Shown one piece after another: positions 50,274-59,705 of a stretch of DNA of 64,000 nt. The stretch spans positions 1-64,000 of the forward strand of contig JBKJIG010000102.1 in the NCBI GenBank assembly GCA_046598415.1, in the 5' to 3' direction. The translations under genes and the position numbers were made by a program. Within the stretch, counting starts at the first letter, position 1, and each line of letters starts with the position of its first letter. The stretch is from VFJZ01 sp046598415. GTDB taxonomy: Bacteria; Actinomycetota; Thermoleophilia; Gaiellales; F1-60-MAGs149. The notes beneath the pieces were generated by a model. The model was given only the letters and a program-made list of their open reading frames with translations, searched no databases and was not told the DNA's origin.

Positions 50274-52856
50274 CTACTCCTCGTCGGCTGCCGTGGTCGG
50301 GTCGTCGGCCAGCGCCTCGACCTCTGCCACGGCGGCGTCGGACGCGTCGCTGATCGCGCCGAGCGCGGCCTCCGGGTCGCCCTCGCCCGGATCGCGCACG
50401 ATCGCGATGGCGGCGATGCGATCGTCGTCGTCGCGGAGCTTCTGGACGATGACGCCCTGCGTCGCGCGTCCGGTCTGCCGGATGTCGGCGATCGCCTGGC
50501 GCGTGACGGTGCCGCTGGCCGTGATGGTCATCAGCTCGTCGCCGTCGGCCACCGTGAGGGCGCCGACCAGGTTGCCGCGCTTCTCGATCGCCTGTCGGTC
50601 GAGCGTCAGCACGCCCATCGTGCCGCGCCCCTTGACGCGGTACTCGTCGACCGGGGTGCGCTTGCCGAAGCCCTGCTCGGTGACGACCAGCAGGCTGTCG
50701 CCCTCGCGCGGCACGCGCAGCGCGATCACCTCGTCCTCGCCGCGCAGGCGCATGCCGCGGACGCCGCTGGCGGAGCGGCCCATCGCGCGGACGTCGGCCT
50801 CGCTGAACGAAACGCAGTAGCCGTTGCGGCTGATCATCATGACCCGGTCGCCCTCGTCGGCCAGGCGCACGTCGACCAGCGCGTCGTCGTCGCGGATGAT
50901 CAGCGCCGCGATGCCCTTCTCCTTGAGGTGCGTGTTGTACTGCAGGAGCGCGGTCTTCTTGACGACGCCGCGGCGCGTGCCGAACACGAGATAGGCGCCC
51001 TCGGTGAAGTCGCGGGTGCGGAAGACGGCCATCACGCGCTCGTCCTCCGCCACCGGCAGCAGGTTCTGCAGCGCCCGACCCTTGCCGTCGCGGCCCCCGT
51101 GGGGCAGCTGCCAGACCTTGCGGCGGTAGACCTTGCCGACCGACGTGAAGAACAGCAGGTAGTCGTGGGCCGATGCGACGAACAGGTGCTCGATCGGGTC
51201 GTCTTCCTTCAGCGACATGCCGCGGACCCCGACGCCGCCGCGGCCCTGCACGCGGTACTCGTCGAGCGACACGCGCTTGGCGTAGGAGTCTCGCGTGATG
51301 GCGATGACCATCGGCTCGTCGGCGATCAGCGCCTCGACGTCGATGTCGCCCTCGACGTCTTCGATCACCGTCCGGCGCTCGTCGGCGTGCTGGGCACGCA
51401 CCTCGAGCAGCTCCTCGCGCACCAGGGCGTACACGCGGGCCTCGTCGCCGAGGATGCTGCGCAGCTCGGCGATGCGGGCCACGAGGCCGTCGTGCTCGGT
51501 GCGGATCTCGTCCTGGCCGAGGCTGGTGAGCCGCTGCAGCCGGAGGTCGAGGATGGCCTGCGCCTGCTCCTCGGAGAGGCCGAAGCGCTCCATCAGCCCG
51601 GTCCGCGCCGCCTCGGCGTCGGCGGAGGTGCGAATCAGCGCGATCACCTCGTCGAGGTGCTGCAGCGCGATCATGTAGCCCTTGAGGATGTGCGCGCGCG
51701 CCTCGGCCTTGCGCAGCTCGAGCTGCGTGCGGCGGGTGATGACGTCCTTCTGGTGCGCCAGGTAGTGCGTGATCAGCTCGACGAGGCCGAGCGTGCGCGG
51801 CACGCCGTCGACGAGGGCGACCATGTTGGCGCCGAACGTCGTCTGCAGCGCGGTGTGCTTGAACAGCTTGTTGAGGACGATGTTCGGGATCGCGTCGCGC
51901 CGCAGGTGCAGCTCGAGCCGCATCTGGCCGGCGAGCTTCCCCTTCTGGTTGAGATCGACGATGTCGGCGATCTCGGGCAGCACGCCCTCCTTCGCCAGCT
52001 CGGCGATGCGGGAGATGACGCCCTCGTCGCCGCCCTTGCGCACCATGAACGGCAGCTCGGTGACGACGATCGCGGTGCGGCCGTTGTCGAGCTCCTCGAT
52101 CTCGGCTCGGGCGCGCACGCGGATGCGGCCGCGGCCCGTGACGTAGGCCTCGTGGATGCCGGAGCGGCCCATGATGATGCCGCCGGTCGGGAAGTCGGGC
52201 CCCGGCAGGTGCTCCATCAGGTCCTCGACCGTGGCGTCGGGGTTGTCGATCAGCGCCACGACCGCATCGATGGTCTCGCCCAGGTTGTGCGGCGGCACGT
52301 TCGTGGCCATGCCGACAGCGATGCCCGTCGACCCGTTCACGAGCAGGTTGGGGAACCGCGACGGCAGCACCAGCGGCATCTGCCGCGAGCCGTCGTAGTT
52401 GGGGCCGAACTCGACGATGGCCGGGTCGAGGTCGCGCAGCATCTCCTGCGCGAGCGACGTCAGCCGACACTCGGTGTACCGCATCGCAGCAGCGGCGTAG
52501 CCGTCGATGTTGCCGAAGTTGCCCTGGCCGTCGACGAGCGGGTACCGCGACGAGAAGGACTGGGCGAGCCGGACGAGCGTCTCGTAGATGGCCGAGTCGC
52601 CGTGCGGGTGGTAGCGGCCCATCGTGTCGCCGACCACGCTCGCGCACTTGACATAGGGGCGGTTCGGCGCCAGGCCGGCCTCGTACATCGAGTACAGCAC
52701 GCGCCGGTGCACGGGCTTCAGGCCGTCGCGCACGTCGGGCAGCGCCCGCCCGACGATCACGCTCATCGCGTAGTCGAGGTACGACGCGCGCATCTCGTCG
52801 GAGAGTTCGCGCGGCTCGACGTGCCCGCGGCCGTCGAACTCGACGATGTCAGACAT
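50274..52856 (-). CDS. gyrA: DNA gyrase subunit A
   Basis: 860 residues. Winged-helix domain with SVIVGRALPDVRDGLKPVHRRVLYSM, quinolone-determining stretch HPHGDSAIYETLVRLAQ, and catalytic Tyr in AMRYTECRL near residue 127. Position 83-equivalent is Ser, as in quinolone-susceptible enzymes. The GyrA-box is QGRGGVGVRG in the C-terminal beta-pinwheel. The ATG overlaps the gyrB stop by 8 bp (ATGTCTGA). The acidic C-terminal tail ends DDPTTAADEE. Forms the A2B2 gyrase that introduces negative supercoils. Confidence 0.97.
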   Translation of the reverse strand: MSDIVEFDGRGHVEPRELSDEMRASYLDYAMSVIVGRALPDVRDGLKPVHRRVLYSMYEAGLAPNRPYVKCASVVGDTMGRYHPHGDSAIYETLVRLAQSFSSRYPLVDGQGNFGNIDGYAAAAMRYTECRLTSLAQEMLRDLDPAIVEFGPNYDGSRQMPLVLPSRFPNLLVNGSTGIAVGMATNVPPHNLGETIDAVVALIDNPDATVEDLMEHLPGPDFPTGGIIMGRSGIHEAYVTGRGRIRVRARAEIEELDNGRTAIVVTELPFMVRKGGDEGVISRIAELAKEGVLPEIADIVDLNQKGKLAGQMRLELHLRRDAIPNIVLNKLFKHTALQTTFGANMVALVDGVPRTLGLVELITHYLAHQKDVITRRTQLELRKAEARAHILKGYMIALQHLDEVIALIRTSADAEAARTGLMERFGLSEEQAQAILDLRLQRLTSLGQDEIRTEHDGLVARIAELRSILGDEARVYALVREELLEVRAQHADERRTVIEDVEGDIDVEALIADEPMVIAITRDSYAKRVSLDEYRVQGRGGVGVRGMSLKEDDPIEHLFVASAHDYLLFFTSVGKVYRRKVWQLPHGGRDGKGRALQNLLPVAEDERVMAVFRTRDFTEGAYLVFGTRRGVVKKTALLQYNTHLKEKGIAALIIRDDDALVDVRLADEGDRVMMISRNGYCVSFSEADVRAMGRSASGVRGMRLRGEDEVIALRVPREGDSLLVVTEQGFGKRTPVDEYRVKGRGTMGVLTLDRQAIEKRGNLVGALTVADGDELMTITASGTVTRQAIADIRQTGRATQGVIVQKLRDDDDRIAAIAIVRDPGEGDPEAALGAISDASDAAVAEVEALADDPTTAADEE

Positions 52857-55242
52857 CGAGCGTCTTCACCTCGCGTGCGTTGGTCTCGATGAACTCGCGG
52901 CGCGGCTCGACCCGATCACCCATCAGGAGCGTGAAGAGCTCGTCGGCGGCCTGTGCGTCGTCCATCGTCACCTGCTGGAGCGTGCGCGTGCGCGGATCCA
53001 TCGTGGTCTCCCAGAGCTGGGCGGGATTCATCTCGCCGAGGCCCTTGAAGCGGTTGATCTCGATGCCGTCCTTCGCCAGCGACAGGACCGCCTCGCGGAG
53101 GCCCTCGAACGTGCTCGTGAGGCGCTCCTTGCGGCCGGCGCGGATGGCGAACGGCCCCTCGCCGAGCAGGTCGGCGAGGCGGGTGTGGATGCGCTCCAGG
53201 CGCTCGAAGGCCTCGGCCTTGAACAGCGCCAACGGGATCGCGACGGTGTCGACCGTGCCGCTCTGCCGCTCGGTGACGCGCACCAGGGCCGAGCCGCGCT
53301 CCTCGTCGCGGGCGACGAGCTCGGCCGTGTGCGTGGCGTCGTCGCCCGAGCCGGCGGCGAGCGCCGCAGCGAGCGCATCGAGCGAGCCGATGCCGTGACC
53401 CACCAGGCCGTGGTCCTTCACGAAGTCGACAGCGGGCGCGCCATGCTCCGCCCGGAGGCGACCGAGCCAGCCCTCTACCTCGCGCAGCGCCCGCGAGATG
53501 ATACGGAAGCGCTCGACGTCGATCTCGACCACGCCGGCGGCGCCGGTGACCTCGATGCCCTCGATCTTCTGCCCGATCACGAAGTCCTCGAGCTCGCCCT
53601 CGGTCTGCACGTACATCTGCGACCGGCCGGCCTTGACCTTGTACAGCGGCGGCTGCGCGATGTAGACGTAGCCCGCGTCGATGAGGCCCTGCATGTGCCG
53701 GAACAGGAAGGTCAGGATCAGCGTCCGGATGTGCGCGCCGTCGACGTCGGCGTCGGTCATCACGACCAGCCGGTGGTAGCGCGCCTTCTCGAGGTCGAAG
53801 TCCTCTCCCGTGGCGGTGCCGAGCGCCGTCACCATGGCCTGCACCTCGGTGTTGCCGAACACGCGGTCGATGCGCGCCTTCTCGACGTTCAGGATCTTGC
53901 CGCGCAGCGGCAGGATGGCCTGGAACTCGGAGTCGCGCCCGTCGACGGCCGAGCCGCCGGCGGAGTTGCCCTCGACCAGGAACAGCTCGGACTTGCTCGG
54001 GTCCTTGGAGCGGCAGTCGGCGAGCTTGCCCGGCAGCGAGGTGTTGCCGAACGCGCTCTTGCGGGCCGTGTCGCGCGCCTTGCGGGCGGCGAGGCGCGCC
54101 CGCGCGGCCTGCACGGCCTTCTGCACGATGATGCGACCCTCGGTGGGGTTCTCCTCGAGGAACTCGGCCAGCTTCTCGTTGGTGGCCTTCTGCACGACGC
54201 CGGCCATGAACGGGTTGCCGAGCTTCGTCTTCGTCTGGCCCTCGAACTGGGGCTCGCGCAGCTTCACCGACACGATCGCCGCGAGACCTTCGAGCACGTC
54301 GTCGCCGGAGAGGTTCTCGTCCTTCTCCTTGAGCACGCCCTGGTCGCGGGCGTAGCGGTTGAGCGTCGACGTGAGCGCGGCCTTGAAGCCGGTCAGGTGC
54401 GAGCCGCCCTCGTGCGTGTTGATGTTGTTGGCGAACGAGAAGACGGACGACGTGTAGCTGCCGTTCCACTGCATCGCGACCTCGACCGCGCCCTCCTCGA
54501 AGTCGGCGGTGAAGTGCACCACCTTCTCGTGAGCCGGCTCTTTCGCCTCGTTGATGTAGCGCACGTACTCGGCGATGCCGCCGTCGTACTTCCAGGTGTC
54601 GGTGCGCGTCTCGCCACGGTCGTCGAGCAGCGTGATCGAGAGACCGGCGGTGAGGAACGCCATCTCGCGGATGCGGTGGGCGAGCGTGTCGTAGTCGAAC
54701 CGGCCCTCCTCGAAGATCTCGAGATCGGGCAGGAACGTGACCGTGGTGCCGCTCGTGCCCTCTTGGTCGCCGACCCGGCGCAGCTCGTGCTCGGGCAGGC
54801 CGCGGGCGAACCGCTGCTCGAAGACGCCGCCGTCGCGGGTGACGCGCACCAGCAGGCGTTCGGAGAGCGCGTTCACGACCGAGATGCCGACGCCGTGGAG
54901 GCCGCCGGAGACCTTGTAGCCGTCGCCGCCGAACTTGCCGCCGGCGTGGAGCTTCGTCATCACGACCTCGACCGCGGGCAGGCCGGTGCCCTCGACGATG
55001 CCCACCGGGATGCCGGCGCCGTCATCGACGACGGTCACCGACCCGTCCCGGTGCAGCGTCACCGAGATCGCGTCGCAGCGGCCGGCGAGGGCCTCGTCGA
55101 CGCTGTTGTCGAGCACCTCCCAGACGAGGTGATGCAGGCCCCGCATGCCGGTCGAGCCGATGTACATGCCGGGACGGCGCCGGACCGCCTCGAGACCCTC
55201 GAGGACGGTAATGTCCTTTGCGCCGTACTCGGTGTCTGCCAA
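52849..55242 (-). CDS. gyrB: DNA gyrase subunit B
   Basis: 797 residues from TTG 55242; an in-frame TAA four codons upstream rules out a longer start, and AAGGG precedes it. GHKL ATPase with EVLDNSVDEALAG, DDGAGIPVG and GGLHGVGISVVNALSE; TOPRIM with LVEGNSAGGSA, PLRGKILNVEKAR and MTDADVDGAHIRTL. Between the TOPRIM core and the C-terminal RFKGLGEMNPAQLWETTMDP lies an insert of about 160 residues, as in E. coli-type GyrB, whereas most actinobacterial GyrB are nearer 640-690 residues. Coupled to gyrA. Confidence 0.97.
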   Translation of the reverse strand: MADTEYGAKDITVLEGLEAVRRRPGMYIGSTGMRGLHHLVWEVLDNSVDEALAGRCDAISVTLHRDGSVTVVDDGAGIPVGIVEGTGLPAVEVVMTKLHAGGKFGGDGYKVSGGLHGVGISVVNALSERLLVRVTRDGGVFEQRFARGLPEHELRRVGDQEGTSGTTVTFLPDLEIFEEGRFDYDTLAHRIREMAFLTAGLSITLLDDRGETRTDTWKYDGGIAEYVRYINEAKEPAHEKVVHFTADFEEGAVEVAMQWNGSYTSSVFSFANNINTHEGGSHLTGFKAALTSTLNRYARDQGVLKEKDENLSGDDVLEGLAAIVSVKLREPQFEGQTKTKLGNPFMAGVVQKATNEKLAEFLEENPTEGRIIVQKAVQAARARLAARKARDTARKSAFGNTSLPGKLADCRSKDPSKSELFLVEGNSAGGSAVDGRDSEFQAILPLRGKILNVEKARIDRVFGNTEVQAMVTALGTATGEDFDLEKARYHRLVVMTDADVDGAHIRTLILTFLFRHMQGLIDAGYVYIAQPPLYKVKAGRSQMYVQTEGELEDFVIGQKIEGIEVTGAAGVVEIDVERFRIISRALREVEGWLGRLRAEHGAPAVDFVKDHGLVGHGIGSLDALAAALAAGSGDDATHTAELVARDEERGSALVRVTERQSGTVDTVAIPLALFKAEAFERLERIHTRLADLLGEGPFAIRAGRKERLTSTFEGLREAVLSLAKDGIEINRFKGLGEMNPAQLWETTMDPRTRTLQQVTMDDAQAADELFTLLMGDRVEPRREFIETNAREVKTLDV

Positions 55243-55366
55243 TCGCCGCCCTTACCCTCGGGTTTCGCGCGTCGCAGGCCCGCTCTATGAGCGGATCCAG
55301 CCTGCCTGACGCCTGCCCTGGCATGGTAGCAAAGTGCGCGGCGTCAGACCGCCGCAACCCGCACCG

Positions 55367-55810
55367 TTACGCGGAATCCGGCAGATCGCTGGACTGCACG
55401 AGCGCACGTCTCAGTGCCGCTTCCACCGCATCGCGCAACGGACCGTCCTCGACCTGTGCCGCAAGGCGCTCGGCCGCCTCCACGGCGGCCCGCGGCGGCG
55501 GCGGCACGACGACCTCCGCAGCCGGCCGCGGGACCGGTCCCAGGCGGAACTTCAGCGGCGGCGCCGGCGCCCCGAGCGCGGCGGCGAGCTTCTCACGCAG
55601 CAGCGACTCGAGCATCTGCAGCTCGCTGGCCCAGAGCGACGAGGTGACGTGCACGACGAGGGCGCCGTCCTGGGTCATCCGGGCCGGCCACGCCTCACGC
55701 GCCACCGGCGCGCCGACCGCGGCCGGCCAGACGCGGAGGATCGGCAGCAGCGACTCCGCCCCGGACGACGGCGGCAGCATCGCTCCCAGCAGGTCCGCGA
55801 CGCGCTTCAC
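55367..55810 (-). CDS. dciA: DUF721/DciA-type replicative helicase loader
   Basis: 147 residues from GTG 55810 (GTGA overlap with the recF stop). The DUF721 domain has VWPAAVGAPVAREAWPARM, DGALVVHVTSSLWASELQMLESLLREKLAAALG, and KFRLGPVP. DciA proteins interact with and help load DnaB-type helicase in bacteria without DnaC or DnaI. The position between recF and gyrB is characteristic for Actinobacteria. The C-terminal 50 residues are Ala/Arg/Glu-rich. A 124-bp gap before gyrB probably carries the gyrBA promoter (a minus-strand TACCAT at 55328-55323 is a candidate). Confidence 0.85.
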   Translation of the reverse strand: MKRVADLLGAMLPPSSGAESLLPILRVWPAAVGAPVAREAWPARMTQDGALVVHVTSSLWASELQMLESLLREKLAAALGAPAPPLKFRLGPVPRPAAEVVVPPPPRAAVEAAERLAAQVEDGPLRDAVEAALRRALVQSSDLPDSA

Positions 55811-56883
55811 TCCTGCAGGGTAATCCCTCCGCCGCCCACGGCCAGGACCCGATCGGCCGGCTCGGGCAGGTGCGCCGCCTCGGTCGTCGTCACGATCGCC
55901 TGGCCAACGCCGCGGACGGCCCGCACCAGGCGGGCGCGCCGGTCGGCGTCGAGCTCGGACAGCACGTCGTCGAGCAGCAGCACCGGCGGGGCGCCACGCA
56001 GCTCGGTGATCAGACTCGCCTCGGCCAGCAGCAGGGCCAGCACGGCCGTGCGCTGCTCGCCCTGCGAGCCGAACGCGCGCAGCTCGCGGGAGTGCTCGTG
56101 CAGCACGATGTCGTCGAGATGCGGCCCGGTGCTGGTCGCGGCGCGCTGGATGTCACGGCCGCGCCGGTCGGCGATCGTGGCGGCGAGCTCATCGGCCGGC
56201 ACCCGCGGCCGGTAGACCAGCGCGGCGCCGCTGCGGCCGCCGAGGACCTCGAGATGCTCGGCAAACGGGCCGGCCAGACGCGCGCAGAGCCGCGCCCGGG
56301 CCGCGATCAGCACGGCGCCGTGCAGTGCCAGCTGCTCGTCCCACGGGTCGAGGGCCTCAGGCGAGGCCGCGCCTGCCCGAATGCGGCGCAGCAAGGCGTT
56401 GCGCTGCGCCAACGCGTGGCCGTAGGCGAGCACGGCGGCGGCATGGCCCGGCTCGGCCCGCACGACCGCGCGATCGAGGTAGGCGCGGCGCACGGCCGGC
56501 GCGCGCTGCACGACGGCGAGCCGCTCCGGCAGGAACACGAGGCACTCGAACCGGCCGGCCAGTTCGTCCCGGGAGCGCAGCGTCCGCCCGTCGACACGGA
56601 TCCGCCGTGGTTCACCGGGGGCGAGGGCGACTGAGATGTCGTGCTGCTGCCCGGCGCCGGCGACGACGGCCTCGAGGCGCAGGAACGGCGACCCCTCCCG
56701 CACGCATCGCGACTCGACGGTGGTGCGCGGCGAGTAGCCGCAGAGCGCCAGGTGCACGGCCTCGAGCAGACTCGTCTTGCCGGCGCCGTTCGGCCCCACG
56801 ACCGCCGTCACGCCCTCCGCGAAGGAGGCGGACGCCGTCTCGTAGCAGCGAAATCCGGCGAGATCGATGCGCTCGACACGCAC
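55807..56883 (-). CDS. recF: DNA replication and repair protein RecF
   Basis: 358 residues from GTG 56883. SMC-like ATPase: Walker A VGPNGAGKTSLLEAV near residue 30, GFRCYETAS and FLPERLAVVQRAPAVRRAYLDR, signature-like SQGEQRTAVLALLLAEA, and Walker B PVLLLDDVLSELDADRRARL. RecF promotes RecA loading at gaps with RecO and RecR. Located 26 bp after dnaN and overlapping dciA. Confidence 0.94.
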   Translation of the reverse strand: MRVERIDLAGFRCYETASASFAEGVTAVVGPNGAGKTSLLEAVHLALCGYSPRTTVESRCVREGSPFLRLEAVVAGAGQQHDISVALAPGEPRRIRVDGRTLRSRDELAGRFECLVFLPERLAVVQRAPAVRRAYLDRAVVRAEPGHAAAVLAYGHALAQRNALLRRIRAGAASPEALDPWDEQLALHGAVLIAARARLCARLAGPFAEHLEVLGGRSGAALVYRPRVPADELAATIADRRGRDIQRAATSTGPHLDDIVLHEHSRELRAFGSQGEQRTAVLALLLAEASLITELRGAPPVLLLDDVLSELDADRRARLVRAVRGVGQAIVTTTEAAHLPEPADRVLAVGGGGITLQE

Positions 56884-56909
56884 CCGAGCCTACCGCCCCA
56901 CCCGGCCCG

Positions 56910-58016
56910 CTAAGACAGCCGGATCGGCATGATCAAGTACCAGAAGTCGTCGTCGGTGCCCGTGACGAGTGCCGGCCGCAGCGGGCTGATCAGGTGCAGC
57001 ACGGCCTCGTCGCCGACGACCGCGTCGATGCCGTCACGCAGGAAGTCGGCGTTGAACCCGATCTCGAACGCGTCGCCGCCGAACGGCGCCGGGATCGTCT
57101 CGCGGGCCTCGCCGACATCGGGCGTCTGGGCGGAGATCGAAAGCTGGCCGTTCGAGAAGGCGACCCGTAGCGGTGTGTTGTGCCGGGCGAAGACGCCGAC
57201 CCGCTTGACGACCTCGGCCAGCTCGTCCTTCGGCAGGCGGACGTCGTGCTCGAAGCCCTCGGGCCGCAGCGACCGGAAGTTCGGGAACTGGCCCTCGATG
57301 CGCCGCGCCGTCATCCACACGCCGTCGACGCCGAACGCGATCTGGTTCCGGTCGACCGAGACGGAGATGGGGCCGGAGCCGCCCGTCGCGAGCCGCGACA
57401 CCTCGGCCAGCGCGCGGGCCGGGATGATCGCCTCGAGCGGCTCGGGAATGGCATCCTCGATCACCGTCTCCTTGACCGCCAGGCGGTAGGAGTCGGTGGC
57501 GGCCATCGTCAGCCGGCCGGTCTCGAAGTGCACGAGGACGCCGGTCAGCACCGGTCGCGACTCGTCGCGGGACGCGGCCTTGACGACGCGCTCGACGGTA
57601 GCGAGGAACGCGTCGCGGTCGAGATCGAAGACGCGCTCCGGGTCGATCTCCGGAAGCCGCGGGAAATCGTCGACGGGGTGCGTGTGCAGCTGGTACTCGC
57701 CGGAACCCGCCGTGATGCGCACCCGCCCGTCGGGGCCGTCGGAGGAGAGCGTGACCCGGTCGGCCTTGAGCGCGCGGACGACCTCCTGGGCGAGCCGCGC
57801 CGGGATGACGACCGCTCCGGCCTCCTCGACCTCGGCATCGAGCGGCACGCGCAGCGACAGCTCGAGGTCGGTGGCCGCGAGCTCGACGGGCTGCTCGGGA
57901 TCGCCCGCGGTGATCCGGATGCCCGCCGCGACCTGGATCGAGGCGCGCGTCGATGTCGCGCGCGCAGCCGTCGAGAGACGGTCGGCGAGAAGGTCGGTGG
58001 AGCAGTGGATCTTCAC
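56910..58016 (-). CDS. dnaN: DNA polymerase III sliding clamp, beta subunit
   Basis: 368 residues from GTG 58016; the frame is open further upstream but homology starts here (KIHCSTDLLADRLSTAARAT). Three clamp repeats: domain 1 to about 120, domain 2 with PVLTGVLVHFETGRLTMAATDSYRLAV, domain 3 ending FWYLIMPIRLS, the conserved C-terminal hydrophobic patch M-P-I/M-R-L. The upstream GGAGG is 12-16 nt away. Minus-strand TACACT at 58055-58050 is a possible -10 element. Follows dnaA with a 255-bp gap. Confidence 0.95.
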   Translation of the reverse strand: MKIHCSTDLLADRLSTAARATSTRASIQVAAGIRITAGDPEQPVELAATDLELSLRVPLDAEVEEAGAVVIPARLAQEVVRALKADRVTLSSDGPDGRVRITAGSGEYQLHTHPVDDFPRLPEIDPERVFDLDRDAFLATVERVVKAASRDESRPVLTGVLVHFETGRLTMAATDSYRLAVKETVIEDAIPEPLEAIIPARALAEVSRLATGGSGPISVSVDRNQIAFGVDGVWMTARRIEGQFPNFRSLRPEGFEHDVRLPKDELAEVVKRVGVFARHNTPLRVAFSNGQLSISAQTPDVGEARETIPAPFGGDAFEIGFNADFLRDGIDAVVGDEAVLHLISPLRPALVTGTDDDFWYLIMPIRLS

Positions 58017-58271
58017 TTCTTGGGATTCCTCCGATGTACTTGAAAGAACAGTGTACGTACCCTTGTCCTCGTAATAGGGGGTGTGGGTCCGTGGGATGAC
58101 CCGCTGATTCGGGCACCCGGGCCGGGTTGCGGGTCGTCGCGTCGTGGGACGGTTGTCGGATGACTCCTGGACCCCTTGGGAGCGATCGATCGCGACACGT
58201 CGCTCACCGGTCGGACCGTGGGAGAACGACCGTCGCTCCACAGGTCGTCCCAAAGGGGGTGGGGAGAGAAA
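58017..58271. other. dnaA-dnaN intergenic region with scattered DnaA-box-like sites
   Basis: 255 bp. Sites resembling the boxes of the main cluster: TTCTCCCAC (minus strand, 58226-58218), TCATCCCAC (minus strand, 58099-58091) and CGCTCCACA (plus, 58234-58242). In many Actinobacteria oriC lies in this gap. Here the boxes are fewer and weaker than on the rpmH side and no AT-rich stretch is seen, so this may be a secondary cluster or an autoregulatory region for dnaN. Confidence 0.45.
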
Positions 58272-59654
58272 TCAGACGCGCCGGATGCGCGCGGTGAGGT
58301 CCTGCACGAGGTTGTAGGCACGGCGATCCTCGCGGATCAGCCGGGCGATCTTGCCCTCGGCGTAATGGACCGTGGTGTGGTCGCGACCCCCGAACCGCTG
58401 CCCGATCTTCGGGAGCGAGAGGTCGGTCAGCTCGCGGCACAGGTACATCGCGAGCTGACGGGGGTAGACCACCTGCTGCGTCCGGCGGTCGCCGCGGAGG
58501 TCGGCGACGGAGACGTTGAAGGCGTCGGCGACGACCTTCGTGATCTCCTCGGCCGTGACCGGGCGCGCGCCTTCGGGAAACTGGTCGTGCAGGACGTCGC
58601 GCACGAGGTCGACGGTGACCGCGACGCCGTTCAGCGAGGCGAACGCGACGACGCGGGTGAAGGCGCCCTCGAGCTCGCGGATATTCGTCTGGATGCGCTC
58701 GGCGATCGCGGCCAGGACGTTGATGTCCGGCGCGCGGGTCCCGTCGCGCTCCGCCTTCTTGCGGAGGATCGCGATACGGGTCTCCAGATCGGGCGGCTGG
58801 ACGTCGGTGATCAGGCCCCATTCGAAGCGCGACCGGAGCCGTTCCTCGAGGGCGTTGATCTCCTTCGGCGGCCGGTCGGAAGACAGGACGATCTGCCCGC
58901 CCGCCTCGTAGACGCTGTTGAAGGTGTGGAAAAACTCTTCCTGGATGCGCTCTTTGCCGGCGAAAAACTGGATGTCGTCGATCAGCAAGACGTCGTACGT
59001 GCGGTAGCGCGTCTTGAATTCATCGAGACGTTTGTCCTGCAAATGAGCGATGAAGTCGTTCATGAACGCTTCGCCGGTCAGGTACCGGGCGCGAAGCGTC
59101 GAGGTCTCGGTCGCCAGGTAGTGGGAGATCGCCTGCAGCAGGTGGGTTTTCCCCAGGCCCGTCGCGCCGTAGATGAAGAGCGGGTTGTAGGCCTGCGCCG
59201 GCGCCTCCGCCACCGCGAGCGCCGCGGCATGCGCGAACCGGTTGGACGAGCCGATCACGAAGTGGTCGAACGTGTACTTGCCGGTGAGCGGATGCGCGGC
59301 ATCCGGGACGCGCACGCCGTGGGCCGCCGCGGGTGCGGCGGGTACCGGCGCGGGGCCCTGCCCGACGTCCGCCCGGTCACGCGCCGCAGCCGGCGCGTCG
59401 ACCCGGAAACGGACGTCGAGCGGTGCACCGGCCGCGTCGCGTACGGCCGCGGCGACGAGCGCCGAGAAGTGGCCTTCGATCCACTGGCGCGCGAACTCGT
59501 TCGGGACGGAGACCTCGATCGACTCCGCGTCCATGCCGACCGGGGACACACCCGCGAACCACGTCGACCAGGTCGACTCGCTCAGCGTGTCCTTGAGTCG
59601 TGCGGAGACATCGCTCCACACGCCCGCCGCATCGTTGTCCGAACGCGTGTCCAC
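58272..59654 (-). CDS. dnaA: Chromosomal replication initiator DnaA
   Basis: 460 residues from GTG 59654, which has GGGAGG upstream at 59671-59666 and gives the usual N-terminus before WSDVSARLKDTLSESTWSTWF; a GTG at 59705 would add 17. Domain III: FIYGATGLGKTHLLQAI (Walker A), VLLIDDIQFFAGKERIQEEFF (Walker B), SSDRPPKEI, and RLRSRFEWGLITDVQPPD. Domain IV: DNA-binding FGGRDHTTVHYAEGKI. It opens oriC. DnaA boxes flank the gene on both sides. Confidence 0.96.
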   Translation of the reverse strand: MDTRSDNDAAGVWSDVSARLKDTLSESTWSTWFAGVSPVGMDAESIEVSVPNEFARQWIEGHFSALVAAAVRDAAGAPLDVRFRVDAPAAARDRADVGQGPAPVPAAPAAAHGVRVPDAAHPLTGKYTFDHFVIGSSNRFAHAAALAVAEAPAQAYNPLFIYGATGLGKTHLLQAISHYLATETSTLRARYLTGEAFMNDFIAHLQDKRLDEFKTRYRTYDVLLIDDIQFFAGKERIQEEFFHTFNSVYEAGGQIVLSSDRPPKEINALEERLRSRFEWGLITDVQPPDLETRIAILRKKAERDGTRAPDINVLAAIAERIQTNIRELEGAFTRVVAFASLNGVAVTVDLVRDVLHDQFPEGARPVTAEEITKVVADAFNVSVADLRGDRRTQQVVYPRQLAMYLCRELTDLSLPKIGQRFGGRDHTTVHYAEGKIARLIREDRRAYNLVQDLTARIRRV

Positions 59655-59705
59655 GCGTGCAGAGACCTCCCACCTGTCGCTCGCCACCGACGATGCCGGA
59701 GCCAC

